DNA of 64,000 bases from Nonlabens xylanidelens (GCF_002934445.1 NZ_PTJE01000001.1:868001-932000); one strand, 5' to 3'; positions 46,313-56,251 are shown, numbered from the stretch's first letter. Numbers and translations are program-made. The notes: generated from the letters alone by a model not told the origin.

Positions 46313-46747
46313 TTACATCCATTGTTTCCATGGCAGTCTAGAAAGAACTACTAAAAATGCTAGGGTATAAAATATAGCTAGAACTTTAAATTTACCATTA
46401 CTAACGATTTTCTTTTTGTGTTTAGAGTATCCTACCGTTAGCAAGGCAACAGCGATGATCATCATTAAAGGGTGTTCTAGAGCTAGTAATCTTATCTCTG
46501 GAGTACTCATTACAGTAGAGGTGTCGCTAAATAACATGCTAGAATATGGAGAGAATGCCCATAGAGCAAGTCCTAATAAAAGTTGAATGTGTGTAACAAT
46601 AAGTCCTACTAGAGCTAGACTGAAGTCTTTATTGCCAAATTCTTTCTTACCTGCAAAACCGATTATGGCATTAATAGTTGCGATGGCCAATACTAAGATT
46701 AGTAGATATGCCCAGCCAGAATGAGCAGATTTTAAAATGCTATACAT
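46313..46747 (-). CDS. Four-helix membrane protein of unknown function
   Basis: A 144-residue protein with four predicted membrane helices (near residues 12-32, 43-66, 92-108 and 122-138) and histidines near the membrane ends (His9, His53, His91). Bacteroidota homologues are sometimes named cytochrome b-like on that basis, but I see no certain haem-binding pair. The last residues are Arg-Leu-Pro-Trp-Lys-Gln-Trp-Met. It has no operon partners: the neighbours are a convergent methyltransferase gene and an Oar-like gene after a terminator. Confidence 0.6.
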   Translation of the reverse strand: MYSILKSAHSGWAYLLILVLAIATINAIIGFAGKKEFGNKDFSLALVGLIVTHIQLLLGLALWAFSPYSSMLFSDTSTVMSTPEIRLLALEHPLMMIIAVALLTVGYSKHKKKIVSNGKFKVLAIFYTLAFLVVLSRLPWKQWM

Positions 46748-46775
46748 AATTTAATAATTTGGTTCAAAAATAATT

Positions 46776-46816
46776 CAAAAACAAAGAACCCTACTCGTTT
46801 TTGAGTAGGGTTCTTG
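46776..46816 (-). terminator. Terminator after the Oar-like receptor gene
   Basis: AAGAACCCTACTC (46784-46796) pairs with GAGTAGGGTTCTT (46803-46815) around six bases. On the minus strand the hairpin is followed by TTGTTTTTG. Confidence 0.8.
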
Positions 46817-46839
46817 TAATATATGGTAAAAAGTATTTC

Positions 46840-49800
46840 TTAGTTAAAGATATATCTAAGACCTACTTGCATTTGCCATCTTGAAGAACGAGTACCTGCG
46901 TCATCGATAGTTTCAAATCCTTCTGCAAAGTTAGGGTTGAATGAGAACTCAGGGTCAACACCATTACTTTCTACTTCTACAATACCTACGTTTCCGAAGC
47001 TATTGGTAACAAATTTTTGCTCACCCCAATCTTTATTCAGGAAGTTGAAGAAGTTAAAGATATCTAGAGACACCTGGAATGTGTGTTTCTTATCATTGAT
47101 GTCAAGACTGAAATCTTGTAAAACCTTTAAGTCAACAATGTGATTCCATGGTCCACGATCTCCGTTACGCTCAGCATACTCACCACGACGTTCACTTAAG
47201 TAATCATTACTTTCGATATAAGCATCTAGAGCTGTCCACTGGTCAGCAGCAGTAACACCATTATTATCTACTAAGTTAATTTCTCCTGCGTTTCTTGGTA
47301 TGTAAAATAAAGCATTATCGTTAGAGTCATCATTAAGGATGTCTCTACCTTGATACGTATAACTCAAAGCACCACCTTGTTGTCCATTATAAAATATACC
47401 AAATGTTGTCTTTATGTTTTCAGTCCAGTTTAACTCATAAGATGCGTTTGCAGACACTCTGTGTCCTACTGCAAATGCAGAGTTACCAATTCCAGCATTG
47501 TTCTTACCGTCTGCAGTAACTATGTTTCTCCATTGAGAACTGTTTTGAGAAGAAGTTCCTTCAAAGATAGATTTACCTTGTCCGTAAGAATAAGAAACCT
47601 GACCTCCAAAACCGTTTTGGAATGGCTTAGTAATACTAAATGTACCGTTGTAAGACCAACCTTCATTTGTGTTACTACCTAAGATCACTCTTGTGTAAGT
47701 ATCATCTATTTCATCACCACGATCATAGAACGGACGTCCGTCTTCATTGTTTAAGAATTCAGTAGCATCTCTTAAGTTTAAGTTCTGGTAGAAAACATTG
47801 TTGATGTTATCGTTGTACAAGAAATCTGCACTTACGATTAATCCCCATATGTCTGTTTTTTGATCTATACCTATGTTGTACTTCATTACTTGTGGTAATT
47901 TGAAGTCTGGAGAGAAGATGTCTATTTGACCTCCATTTGAACCACTACCTGGGGCAGGAGCACCGTTTAATGGCTGGTTGAAAGGATCTGCAACAAAGTT
48001 TTGACTACCAAAGGCTGCAGTACCACCAACAGCGATACCGTTGTTGTTATAAGCACCACCTGGCCATACTAGAGGAATACGTGAAGTAAAGATTCCTAAA
48101 CCACCACGGATTTGAGTTCTTCTATCACCGTTTACGTCCCAGTTGAAACCTGCACGTGGAGAAACATGTATTTGACTTTTAATACCTTTACCTACACGAG
48201 CGCCTAGTAAATCTTTACCTTCTGCTTCTAGTAATGCAACACTTCTTGTGTTAAAGTCATCGTTAGCCTGTCCATCTTCAAAGAAAGGAACGTCAAAACG
48301 TACACCGTAAGTTAACTTGAAGTTATCAGTTAAACTCCACTGATCTTGAGCGTAGATACCTAATTGAGAATAAGTAAATGCAGCGGCTGCATCTTGAATA
48401 TCATCACCAGTAGTTCCTGCAGGATCTAATAGAGAATAAGAGTGGAAATAAGAATCTGCAGCAACATCGTTAGTTGCATCGTTATCAAAGTAAGTATTGA
48501 ATTCTGCAAGATTATTGAAGCTGTACTGACCGTAATTTTGTCTTACGAATACGTTTCTCATATCATAATGCTCAAAGTTACCACCGAAAGTCATGTTGTG
48601 AGCTCCTTTAGAAACTTCAAAATTGTTAGTTACTGTAAAGATTTTCTGCTCAAGAATGTTTGCAGTAGAAAACGCTTCAGAACCGAATGTGATAGAACCA
48701 TCACCATCGTTAATACTAACTCTTGGGAATGGATTTCCAATAGGATCACGGTCATCACTTACATTAGTATAACTTATTATTAAGTTGTTAGAAAGGTTTC
48801 TACCGTTAGTAGTATTCCATTCTAATGTAGAGAAGTTAGTAGTAGATGGGAAAAAGATACCTGCATTTGCAAAGTTGATAGATCTATTACTACTTTGACT
48901 AGGAGAAATAGATTCACCATTTACATAATTATGCTTTGCAGTAATTGTGTTCTTATCATTAATGTTATAATCTAACTTAATTGTGAATTTCTCACTGTTA
49001 AGTTCAGTGATAGTATTTTCATATCCACCAGGATTATAACCAAATGTATTGATTAAGTTGTCTCTTAATGTGTTGATCTCAGCAATACTGCTATCTCCAT
49101 TATAAGTGCTAGAGTCAAAAGGTCTAGGCTCTTCTTCTCTTTGTACTTCTGCGTTAACAAAGAAGAATAATTTATCCTTGATAATTGGACCACCTACACG
49201 TGCACCATAAAGATTTGCAGTAAATGCATCTAGTCTTTCACGGTTATCTTCACTGATACCTACTGGAGTTTTACCTGCAAGTTTTTCATTACGAGTGTAG
49301 AAATAAGCACTTCCCTTTACTTCATTAGTACCAGAACGAGTAATTGCGTTAATAGCACCACCTGTAAAACCTGACTGACGTACATCAAAAGGAGCAACGT
49401 TTACTTGAAAAGACTCGATAGCATCGATAGAGATAGGGTTAACACCTATCTGGCCACCGTTAGTACCTGAACCTGCAAGACCAAAAACGTCATTGTTTAC
49501 AGCACCATCTATAAAGATAGAGTTGTAACGGTTGTTCTGACCTGCGATAGAAATAGCACCACCTTCAGAAACTGTAGCCTGTGGAGTTTTTCTTAAGAAA
49601 TCACCTATTCCTCTTGTTACAGAAGGCATAGTATTGATGTCACGTTGAGAGATGTTAGTCTCGGTTCCTGTTTTACCAGAATCAAAAACACCGTCTCTAA
49701 CAGCATTAATAGTAATAGCGTCTAAGGAATTAGACTCGTCTGCCATAGAAATACTAATTTTCTCAGACTGACCTAATTGTAGAAAAATATTTTCTAGTTT

Positions 49801-50079
49801 TTCTTCTGTCTTACCTACGTAAGAAATAGTAATCGTGTAAGGTCCACCTACACGCATGTTAGAAATACGGTAATAACCTTCAATATCGGTAGAAGTACCA
49901 TAATTAGTTCCTGTAGGACCATGTACTGCGACTATGGTAGCTCCTAAAAGAGGCTCTTGAGCAGCGTCTATAGTTTCCATGATACGACCATTAATGCTTG
50001 AGGTAGTAACCTGTGCACCAACTGCCATAGAACTTAAGACAAGCCCGATTGCAAATAAAAAGTGTAATGTTCTGTTCAT
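46840..50079 (-). CDS. Oar-like TonB-dependent receptor with carboxypeptidase-regulatory domain
   Basis: A 1,079-residue outer membrane protein. I use ATG 50079, which opens a clean signal peptide ending MAVGAQ; frames further upstream run over the promoter. After the signal peptide comes a carboxypeptidase-regulatory beta sandwich (about 25-110), then a plug (TMPSVTRGIGDFLRKTPQ, then FIDGAVNNDVFGLAG) and a large barrel ending in WQMQVGLRYIFN. The architecture matches Oar / SusC-like receptors of Bacteroidota; no SusD partner is adjacent, which favours the Oar type. The ligand is unknown, perhaps peptide or oligosaccharide. Confidence 0.9.
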   Translation of the reverse strand: MNRTLHFLFAIGLVLSSMAVGAQVTTSSINGRIMETIDAAQEPLLGATIVAVHGPTGTNYGTSTDIEGYYRISNMRVGGPYTITISYVGKTEEKLENIFLQLGQSEKISISMADESNSLDAITINAVRDGVFDSGKTGTETNISQRDINTMPSVTRGIGDFLRKTPQATVSEGGAISIAGQNNRYNSIFIDGAVNNDVFGLAGSGTNGGQIGVNPISIDAIESFQVNVAPFDVRQSGFTGGAINAITRSGTNEVKGSAYFYTRNEKLAGKTPVGISEDNRERLDAFTANLYGARVGGPIIKDKLFFFVNAEVQREEEPRPFDSSTYNGDSSIAEINTLRDNLINTFGYNPGGYENTITELNSEKFTIKLDYNINDKNTITAKHNYVNGESISPSQSSNRSINFANAGIFFPSTTNFSTLEWNTTNGRNLSNNLIISYTNVSDDRDPIGNPFPRVSINDGDGSITFGSEAFSTANILEQKIFTVTNNFEVSKGAHNMTFGGNFEHYDMRNVFVRQNYGQYSFNNLAEFNTYFDNDATNDVAADSYFHSYSLLDPAGTTGDDIQDAAAAFTYSQLGIYAQDQWSLTDNFKLTYGVRFDVPFFEDGQANDDFNTRSVALLEAEGKDLLGARVGKGIKSQIHVSPRAGFNWDVNGDRRTQIRGGLGIFTSRIPLVWPGGAYNNNGIAVGGTAAFGSQNFVADPFNQPLNGAPAPGSGSNGGQIDIFSPDFKLPQVMKYNIGIDQKTDIWGLIVSADFLYNDNINNVFYQNLNLRDATEFLNNEDGRPFYDRGDEIDDTYTRVILGSNTNEGWSYNGTFSITKPFQNGFGGQVSYSYGQGKSIFEGTSSQNSSQWRNIVTADGKNNAGIGNSAFAVGHRVSANASYELNWTENIKTTFGIFYNGQQGGALSYTYQGRDILNDDSNDNALFYIPRNAGEINLVDNNGVTAADQWTALDAYIESNDYLSERRGEYAERNGDRGPWNHIVDLKVLQDFSLDINDKKHTFQVSLDIFNFFNFLNKDWGEQKFVTNSFGNVGIVEVESNGVDPEFSFNPNFAEGFETIDDAGTRSSRWQMQVGLRYIFN

Positions 50080-50106
50080 TTCAGAATTAGATTTAGTTTG
50101 ATTTTG

Positions 50107-50135
50107 CAAAAGTACGTCGCAAATCATTAATCCAA
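50107..50135 (-). promoter_or_regulatory. Promoter of the Oar-like receptor gene
   Basis: On the minus strand, TTG (50133-50135) and TACTTTTG (50107-50114) are 18 bases apart, close to the consensus, and the -7 box is 27 bases before ATG 50079. Confidence 0.6.
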
Positions 50136-50196
50136 TATTAAGCTAACATTAAGAAGTGAAACACTTGTTAACGTTAATTAACTGAAAAACAGTTTT

Positions 50197-51828
50197 TTAT
50201 TTGTTACGGGAATAAAATCTTTTTAAAAGTGCGTTTGTACTGCTGTCATGGCCATCAGATTTAGAACTTTCTATATCTGTTAAAATGGCGTCTGCTAGTA
50301 CCTTACCTAATTGTACACCCCATTGATCATAACTATAGATGTTCCATATCACACCTTCAGTAAAAATTTTATGTTCATACATGGCCACTAGTTTACCTAA
50401 ACTTTGTGGTGTAAGCTCGTCTATAAGAATAGTGGTGGTAGGTTTATTACCTTCAAATACTTGAAAAGGAACGAGATGTTCTATTTCTGACACCGTTTTC
50501 CCTGAGTCTTTATGATCTTTTAATGCTTCTTCTTTGGTTTTACCATTCATCAACGCCTCAGTTTGTGCAAAGAAATTTGCCATAAGCTTGTTGTGATGAT
50601 CCGGTTGGTTGTATTTCGCTTTCGCGAAAGCGATAAACTGAGCAGGAATTAATTTAGTCCCTTGATGTATTAATTGAAAAAAGGCATGTTGTGAATTAGT
50701 TCCAGGTTCTCCCCAAACTACATTACCAGTTTCATAAGTAACTCGATCTCCATTGCGGTCTACACTTTTACCATTACTTTCCATAATGGCTTGCTGTAAG
50801 TATGCTGGTAATCTATGTAAGTATTGAGTGTATGGGATAACGGCTTCACTCTGTGCTTTATAAAAGTTGTTATACCAAATGGTCAATAAAGCCAACTGCA
50901 CTGGAATATTTTTATCAAAAGAACTATTCTTAAAATGTGTGTCCATTTCTTGAGCACCATCGAGAAACCCTTGAAAATTCTTTGACCCTATGCTTAAAGC
51001 AACGCTCATTCCTACCGTGCTCCAAAGAGAAAAGCGTCCACCTACCCAGTCAAACATTGGAAATATATTTTCTTCTTGAATACCAAAATCCACGGCACGT
51101 TGTATATTACTGCTTACGGCAATAAAGTGTTGTGCAACGGCTTCTGGATTTACTTTTTCTTTAAACCAATTTCTTATGGTGGTAGAGTTAGTAAGTGTTT
51201 CTTGAGTTCCAAAAGATTTTGAAACGATAACAAAAAGCGTCGTTTCAGGATTTATTTTCTTTAAAACTTCTTCTACATGATCACCTTCTACGTTAGAAAC
51301 AAAATGTAATGTGAGGTCATTTTTATAAGCTTGCATAGCTTCATAAATCATGACAGGTCCTAAATCGCTACCACCTATCCCTATATTAACTACAGTGTTA
51401 AATTTCTGACCATTTGCAGCGGTGATGGTACCGTTATTTACAGCGTCTACAAAGGCAAACATTTTTTCTTTGCTTGCAATTGCGGCACTTATATTACCTG
51501 CTACAGGTGAATCCGTGTTGTTAGTTCTTAAAGCAGTATGTAGTACCGCACGATTTTCAGTCGCATTTATTTTTTCTCCACCGAAGTAAGAATCGATTGC
51601 GTCACTTAATCTACATTCATTTGCTAGATCAACTAATTTACCTTGTGTTTCTTTGGTGATTAGGTTCTTAGAGAGGTCTACATGAAAATCACCGTCCGTT
51701 AGTGTTAATTCTTCTGCGCGATTTTTATTGTTTTGAAAAGCTTCTTTTAGATTTAAACTTTTTGCTGTTTTATAATGATCTAGAAGTTCTTGCCATGCAG
51801 TGGTAGAAGTAGGGTTGATGTTTTTCAT
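50197..51828 (-). CDS. pgi: Glucose-6-phosphate isomerase
   Basis: A 543-residue isomerase of glycolysis and gluconeogenesis. The signature regions IGIGGSDLGPVMIYEA, VGGRFSLWSTVGMSVAL and the C-terminal FTEGVIWNIYSYDQWGVQLGK are present. A palindrome copy at 50617-50632 encodes Ala400-Ala404 (FIAFAKAKYNQPDHH). In E. coli the equivalent segment, as I remember it, is FIAPAITHNPLSDHH, so the site was made by substitution with no length change. It follows the M23 peptidase gene by 51 bases on the minus strand. I see no strong terminator after it. Confidence 0.96.
   Translation of the reverse strand: MKNINPTSTTAWQELLDHYKTAKSLNLKEAFQNNKNRAEELTLTDGDFHVDLSKNLITKETQGKLVDLANECRLSDAIDSYFGGEKINATENRAVLHTALRTNNTDSPVAGNISAAIASKEKMFAFVDAVNNGTITAANGQKFNTVVNIGIGGSDLGPVMIYEAMQAYKNDLTLHFVSNVEGDHVEEVLKKINPETTLFVIVSKSFGTQETLTNSTTIRNWFKEKVNPEAVAQHFIAVSSNIQRAVDFGIQEENIFPMFDWVGGRFSLWSTVGMSVALSIGSKNFQGFLDGAQEMDTHFKNSSFDKNIPVQLALLTIWYNNFYKAQSEAVIPYTQYLHRLPAYLQQAIMESNGKSVDRNGDRVTYETGNVVWGEPGTNSQHAFFQLIHQGTKLIPAQFIAFAKAKYNQPDHHNKLMANFFAQTEALMNGKTKEEALKDHKDSGKTVSEIEHLVPFQVFEGNKPTTTILIDELTPQSLGKLVAMYEHKIFTEGVIWNIYSYDQWGVQLGKVLADAILTDIESSKSDGHDSSTNALLKRFYSRNK
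50617..50632. repeat. Palindrome copy 13 (pgi)
   Basis: Exact copy read as AFAKA at residues 400-404 of Pgi. Distance from copy 12 is 4,334 bases. Confidence 0.95.
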
Positions 51829-51879
51829 GATCTTACAATTTTTAAAAGTTATTCTTATAAAATGAAGCTGTAGGTTTAT

Positions 51880-53130
51880 TTATAGTACTGGATCAATTTC
51901 TTTAAAAGGAAGTTGGTCTATTTCTATCTTTAATGGGGCTATAAATTCCATGTAGGTTTCCATGGTTTCTTCTGGAAGTGGGTCTGCGCTAGGTAAATTC
52001 TGTTTATAAGGATCTACTTGTTTTCCATTTACCCAAAATCTATAACAGACATGAGGTCCAGTGGCAAGTCCTGTACTACCTACGGTACCTATTACCTGTC
52101 CTTGTTTTACTCGCTGTCCTACCTTTACCTTACGTTTAGTCATATGTAGGTATTGAGTAGAGTAGGTGCCGTTGTGTTTTATTTTTACATAATTACCATT
52201 TCCGCCTGTGTAAGAAGATTTTGTCACCGTACCATTTGCGGTAGCAACTATAGGTGTTCCATATGCAGCTGCATAATCAGTACCTTTATGTGCTTTCCAT
52301 CTTTTTTGAACTGGGTGAAACCTTCTTTTAGTAAATCTCGATGATATTCTAGAATAGTTAACAGGTGCTTTTAAGAAAAAGCTTCTTAAAGTCTTTCCAT
52401 TATCATCATAATAATCACTCATTCCTGTGATAGAGTCTGTTACATAATCAAATGCATAGAAAGGTGTCTCATCTGTCTCAAAAACGGCTGCTTCTATAGA
52501 TTCTATTCCTGCATATATAGAATCGTTAATGTAACGTTCTTGATAGATCATTTTAAAACGATCTCCTTTTTGAAGTTTAAAGAAATCAATAGACCATTTA
52601 TAAATATCAGATAATTCATAGATGGCACTTAATCCTAGACCTTCTTCGGCCATAGCCTCAGATAGTGTCGAGTTGATAATTCCACTCGCTGTTTTTCTTT
52701 TATAAGAAATAGGGTGTTTATCTTTATAAGCGGCAAGAGTGTCGTTAAAATGAACAACAACGTAATCTAGCTTAGTAGGCTCATAAATAAATGCCTCTGG
52801 AGTTCCCAGGCTGTCTTTTCTCTTTAAGATTTTAAAAGGTTTTCCAGCTTGTATTCTACGTAGGTCATAGACTTCATTAAGTCTGTTTGCGGTTTGATAG
52901 GCGCTTTGACCTTCTACGATATGGTTGGAGATTAAATCATTAAACGTTGCACCGCTAACTACTGTGTCGGCAACTAGTTCAAAATCATTAAGGTCATAAC
53001 CATACTTCATCTTAGGTTCAATAACCACAGGTATAGGTTCCTGAACATCTTCGATAGTTTCTACATCTTCTTTACATGATGTAAAGCTCAGTGCTAGTAA
53101 TATACCAGCGATGAAATATTTTTTCATCAT
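51880..53130 (-). CDS. M23 family murein peptidase, lipoprotein
   Basis: A 416-residue lipoprotein with lipobox FTSC (Cys near residue 19). After a LysM-like or OapA-like linker, the M23 peptidase domain covers about residues 275-390. The zinc ligands are HKGTDY (His and Asp) and the later GPHVCYRFW; in the usual HLH motif the second His binds zinc, and here it is Cys. The same His-Val-Cys form occurs in other Bacteroidota M23 proteins. Activity would cut peptidoglycan cross-links, unless the Cys form changes this. The ATG at 53130 overlaps the stop of the dioxygenase-family gene (TAATG), so the two are translationally coupled; frames that start further upstream lie inside that gene. Confidence 0.88.
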   Translation of the reverse strand: MMKKYFIAGILLALSFTSCKEDVETIEDVQEPIPVVIEPKMKYGYDLNDFELVADTVVSGATFNDLISNHIVEGQSAYQTANRLNEVYDLRRIQAGKPFKILKRKDSLGTPEAFIYEPTKLDYVVVHFNDTLAAYKDKHPISYKRKTASGIINSTLSEAMAEEGLGLSAIYELSDIYKWSIDFFKLQKGDRFKMIYQERYINDSIYAGIESIEAAVFETDETPFYAFDYVTDSITGMSDYYDDNGKTLRSFFLKAPVNYSRISSRFTKRRFHPVQKRWKAHKGTDYAAAYGTPIVATANGTVTKSSYTGGNGNYVKIKHNGTYSTQYLHMTKRKVKVGQRVKQGQVIGTVGSTGLATGPHVCYRFWVNGKQVDPYKQNLPSADPLPEETMETYMEFIAPLKIEIDQLPFKEIDPVL

Positions 53131-54107
53131 TACTTTGTGTTTAATACGTGATCCACCCATTGCTTACCCCAGTTCTCATGTTCTTCTTGCGTCCATAAAG
53201 TAGGGAAGTAAGATATTTTCTGGAAACTAGGTGGTAAAAACTCTTTCCAGTTGGTACCTCCTGTTGCTTTTACTGCTTTTCCTTCTTTTCTCAAATATCT
53301 ATGTGCGGCACCCATGTGCATAAGTAGCCAATTGATATTTGCGTTTTGATCTAGAAGTCGCAAAGCTGTTTTAAGTTCTGGTGTTTTTTCTTCTTCTGGT
53401 AGGGATAGATAACGTTGATTAAGGTTTGTGTTTTCTACTTCGTTTGCTATTCTCAAAAATCTAGGAGTGTAACGTTTTTCAAACTGTTTTAGTGTGAGTG
53501 TTTTTTCTCCTGTATTCATGTCTATGCCACCTTTTTTCCAATAGATATTTTCAAATAGATCTTCAATGGTGTTGTTGTTCTCGCTTTCGCGAAAGCGGGA
53601 CCTAACAGAAGGATGAACTAGATTTATTAAATCACTGCTGTAAAATTCTAACATTCTATATTGAGCACTTTGAAAACCACTCGCAGGAAGTAAGGACATT
53701 CTAAATTGTAAGAATTGCTCGCGCTCCATACCTTTAATCATTACTTCAAAAGAATTGATTAAAACGGTAAAGTATCTATTGATGCGTAGTATTTTTTCTT
53801 CAAAAAATTTACCGGTTAATTGCTCGCTTTCTATAATTTGCGTTTGCTCATGTATGATGAGCTTAAAGTAAAGTTCGGTAATTTGATGATAGCCTATAAA
53901 AATCATCTCATCAGGAAAATCTGTAGACGGCACTTGTAGGCTAAGTAAAGTGTCTAGTCGTATGTAATCCCAATAGGTTGTGTACCTGTCATAAAGTAAG
54001 CCGTCCAAGTAGGAGAGCATGTTCTGGCCAGAGTGTTTAAATTTATCTTCTAATAATTTAATGCGCTGGGCTATTTCTGGGCTGATTTCTTGAGACATGT
54101 AATTCAT
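53130..54107 (-). CDS. Tryptophan 2,3-dioxygenase family protein
   Basis: A 325-residue haem dioxygenase-like protein. The IGYHQITELYFKLIIHEQ helix (about 77-94) and the SGFQSAQYRMLEF segment (about 137-149) match tryptophan 2,3-dioxygenase; the conserved His in the C-terminal MHMGAAHRYLRKEGKAVKATGG helix would be the haem ligand. Other kynurenine genes are not present here; the neighbours belong to tyrosine degradation, so tryptophan as substrate is not assured. A palindrome copy (53582-53597) encodes RFRES in a loop near residue 171-175. The start may be at 54107 or at the second ATG three codons later. Confidence 0.83.
   Translation of the reverse strand: MNYMSQEISPEIAQRIKLLEDKFKHSGQNMLSYLDGLLYDRYTTYWDYIRLDTLLSLQVPSTDFPDEMIFIGYHQITELYFKLIIHEQTQIIESEQLTGKFFEEKILRINRYFTVLINSFEVMIKGMEREQFLQFRMSLLPASGFQSAQYRMLEFYSSDLINLVHPSVRSRFRESENNNTIEDLFENIYWKKGGIDMNTGEKTLTLKQFEKRYTPRFLRIANEVENTNLNQRYLSLPEEEKTPELKTALRLLDQNANINWLLMHMGAAHRYLRKEGKAVKATGGTNWKEFLPPSFQKISYFPTLWTQEEHENWGKQWVDHVLNTK
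53582..53597. repeat. Palindrome copy 14 (tryptophan dioxygenase-family gene)
   Basis: Exact copy read as RFRES in a loop of the protein. Distance from copy 13 is 2,965 bases, the smallest interval. Confidence 0.95.
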
Positions 54108-54199
54108 TTAAAATGACAAGCAAAAGTAATCAACCTATAGGTTACTATCAATTATACAAGGCATAGAGTTCACCTTAATTGATTAAAATGAAGTAGGTT

Positions 54200-55000
54200 T
54201 TATTTATCTGCAATAACCTGAAAGGAGTGTTTTAGGCCTTTAAAAGCTTCTAAGTCTGCGGTAAGAGAGCCTACAGCTAGTTTTGCTTTTATTTTTAAAG
54301 GCATTTTGTTTTGATCTTTTGATATCCATACAGTAAGGCTTTCTTCTTCTTTAAATACACGTCCAGACTGCACGTATGGTCTAAATTTTAAAGAAGCCAC
54401 ATTACCAAATTTAGTTTTAAGAACCTCTTCACCTAGATATTTGAGTTTAAAGTCAAAGTTTTCTTTGTCAAAAAACATAGGTAGTGTGAACTCGTCACCG
54501 GCTTTTATAGTTTCTATATCTACCATGTTTCTTAGGTGGTAAAAAGCACTCATCATATCTTGTGTAGAAGGTTTAATGTCTACGGTAGTTTTTTCGTTGT
54601 GCTTTTTATCGTTAACCAGGGCAGTACCTGCTTCATGATCAAAGTCTATTTGAATATCTTTAGTGTGTCCGCCCTCGTCTATTTTACGGATAAAACGATA
54701 TGGTTTTACAGTTTCACGATCGATATAAGTTTCATACTTATCGTCTACCTTAAAGAAGAGATGTAATAGTCCGGTAGATTTTCCTTTACCTTTAATGTGA
54801 TATACAGGTTTACCTTTAAGTCGGGCTTTGTCTATTTTCATCTCGGCATAGCTGGCATTGAAGACGCCGTAGTGTATTCTAAATTTGAACCATTCACCAT
54901 CTTCAAAAGCCTGCTGTTCTATACCGTTAGATTCTACTCCTGGAGTAAAGGCTGTAGTAGTTGCAAATACAGCTATCATTAAAAAAATAATCTTTTTCAT
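54200..55000 (-). CDS. DUF3108 exported protein
   Basis: A 266-residue protein with signal peptide MKKIIFLMIAVFATTTAFT, then a beta-rich domain from about residue 33 (DGEWFKFRIHYGVFNASYAEMKI) to the end, typical of DUF3108, an outer-membrane-associated lipid-binding-like family of unknown role. I choose ATG 55000, which gives the signal peptide directly, rather than a longer upstream start. In this position it is common in the flavobacterial hmgA-hppD cluster. Confidence 0.83.
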   Translation of the reverse strand: MKKIIFLMIAVFATTTAFTPGVESNGIEQQAFEDGEWFKFRIHYGVFNASYAEMKIDKARLKGKPVYHIKGKGKSTGLLHLFFKVDDKYETYIDRETVKPYRFIRKIDEGGHTKDIQIDFDHEAGTALVNDKKHNEKTTVDIKPSTQDMMSAFYHLRNMVDIETIKAGDEFTLPMFFDKENFDFKLKYLGEEVLKTKFGNVASLKFRPYVQSGRVFKEEESLTVWISKDQNKMPLKIKAKLAVGSLTADLEAFKGLKHSFQVIADK

Positions 55001-55087
55001 ATCTATAAAAGTTGATTGTGAATAATGCTCACGATCTTTTAAATGCAAAGTCTATTCCAAACTGATAACTATATTGTTATCAATGTA

Positions 55088-56251
55088 TTACAGAGTGCCG
55101 CGTAAAGCTTGCTCTCTTTCTATCGCTTCAAATAATGCTTTAAAGTTTCCTACACCAAAGGATTGAGCACCCTTGCGTTGTATGACTTCTATAAACATGG
55201 TAGGTCTATCAACTACTGTTTTTGTAAACAGTTGTAATAGGTAGCCTTCTTCGTCTCTGTCTATTAAAATACCATGTTTTTTTAGTACCTCAACGTCTTC
55301 GTCTATTTCTCCTACACGCTCTGTTAAATCGTCATAATATTCATCTGGAACGTATAAGAACTCTACACCTCTTTCTCTCATTGCGCTTACTGTGGCAACT
55401 ATATCGTCTGTAGCAACAGCGATGTGCTGTACACCAGGGCCGTTATAGAAATCTAGGTATTCTTCAATTTGTGATTTTTTCTTTCCTTTTGCAGGTTCGT
55501 TAATCGGGAACTTAACTCTACCATTACCGTTGCTCATCACTTTACTCATAAGAGCTGTGTAGTCGGTAGCGATGTCATCATCTGCAAATGAGATAATTTG
55601 AGCAAAGCCCATTACTTCTCCATAGAATTTACACCAAGTATTCATCTCGTCCCAACCTACATTTCCTACCATGTGGTCTATGAATTTAAGACCTACTGGT
55701 TCTGGATTATAATGAGATTCCCATTTTTGAAAACCAGGTAAAAATATACCGTTATAATTTTTACGTTCTATAAACATATGGACTGTTTCTCCATAAGTAT
55801 AGATTCCAGATTTTACGATTTCACCGTGTTCATCTTTTTCTACCGTAGGTTCTAAATATGGTTTTGCACCTCTTTTAGTAGTTTCTTCAAATGCTTTACG
55901 AGCATCTTCTACCCAAAGAGCAACAACTTTTACTCCATCTCCATGGACGTTGATGTGTTCATTAAGTTCCCCATCTTTTTGTAGAGGAGTGGTGAGTACC
56001 AGTCTTATTTTGCCTTGTTTTAAGACATAAGAAACACGATCTTTTAATCCGGTTTCTAATCCAGCATATGCTTCAGATTGAAACCCAAATGCTGTTTTGT
56101 AGAAATGTGCGCTTTGTTTTGCGTTACCTACATATAATTCTACATAATCTGTTCCTAGAAGAGGAAGAAAATCTTCTGCTTCTTTGAATAGTTTTTTAAG
56201 TGAATATTCTGTGTTTTGTAAGTCTTTTAGGTTTTTGATTTCAGCTGCCAT
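55088..56251 (-). CDS. hppD: 4-hydroxyphenylpyruvate dioxygenase
   Basis: A 387-residue non-haem iron dioxygenase that turns 4-hydroxyphenylpyruvate into homogentisate, the step before hmgA. Two glyoxalase-type halves are visible: VELYVGNAKQSAHFYKTAFGF in the first, and FIDHMVGNVGWDEMNTWCKFYGEVMGF in the second, with the iron ligands His192 (in IDHMVGNV), His275 (in GVQHIAVAT) and Glu354 (in FIEVIQR), from family knowledge. The C-terminal FGVGNFKALFEAIEREQ closes the active site. With hmgA, it forms the tyrosine degradation route in this run of minus-strand genes. Confidence 0.96.
   Translation of the reverse strand: MAAEIKNLKDLQNTEYSLKKLFKEAEDFLPLLGTDYVELYVGNAKQSAHFYKTAFGFQSEAYAGLETGLKDRVSYVLKQGKIRLVLTTPLQKDGELNEHINVHGDGVKVVALWVEDARKAFEETTKRGAKPYLEPTVEKDEHGEIVKSGIYTYGETVHMFIERKNYNGIFLPGFQKWESHYNPEPVGLKFIDHMVGNVGWDEMNTWCKFYGEVMGFAQIISFADDDIATDYTALMSKVMSNGNGRVKFPINEPAKGKKKSQIEEYLDFYNGPGVQHIAVATDDIVATVSAMRERGVEFLYVPDEYYDDLTERVGEIDEDVEVLKKHGILIDRDEEGYLLQLFTKTVVDRPTMFIEVIQRKGAQSFGVGNFKALFEAIEREQALRGTL

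Noticed and set aside
50160-50196. AACTG/CAGTT hairpin after pgi as terminator
   Set aside because: Five base pairs and no T run on the minus strand; not convincing.
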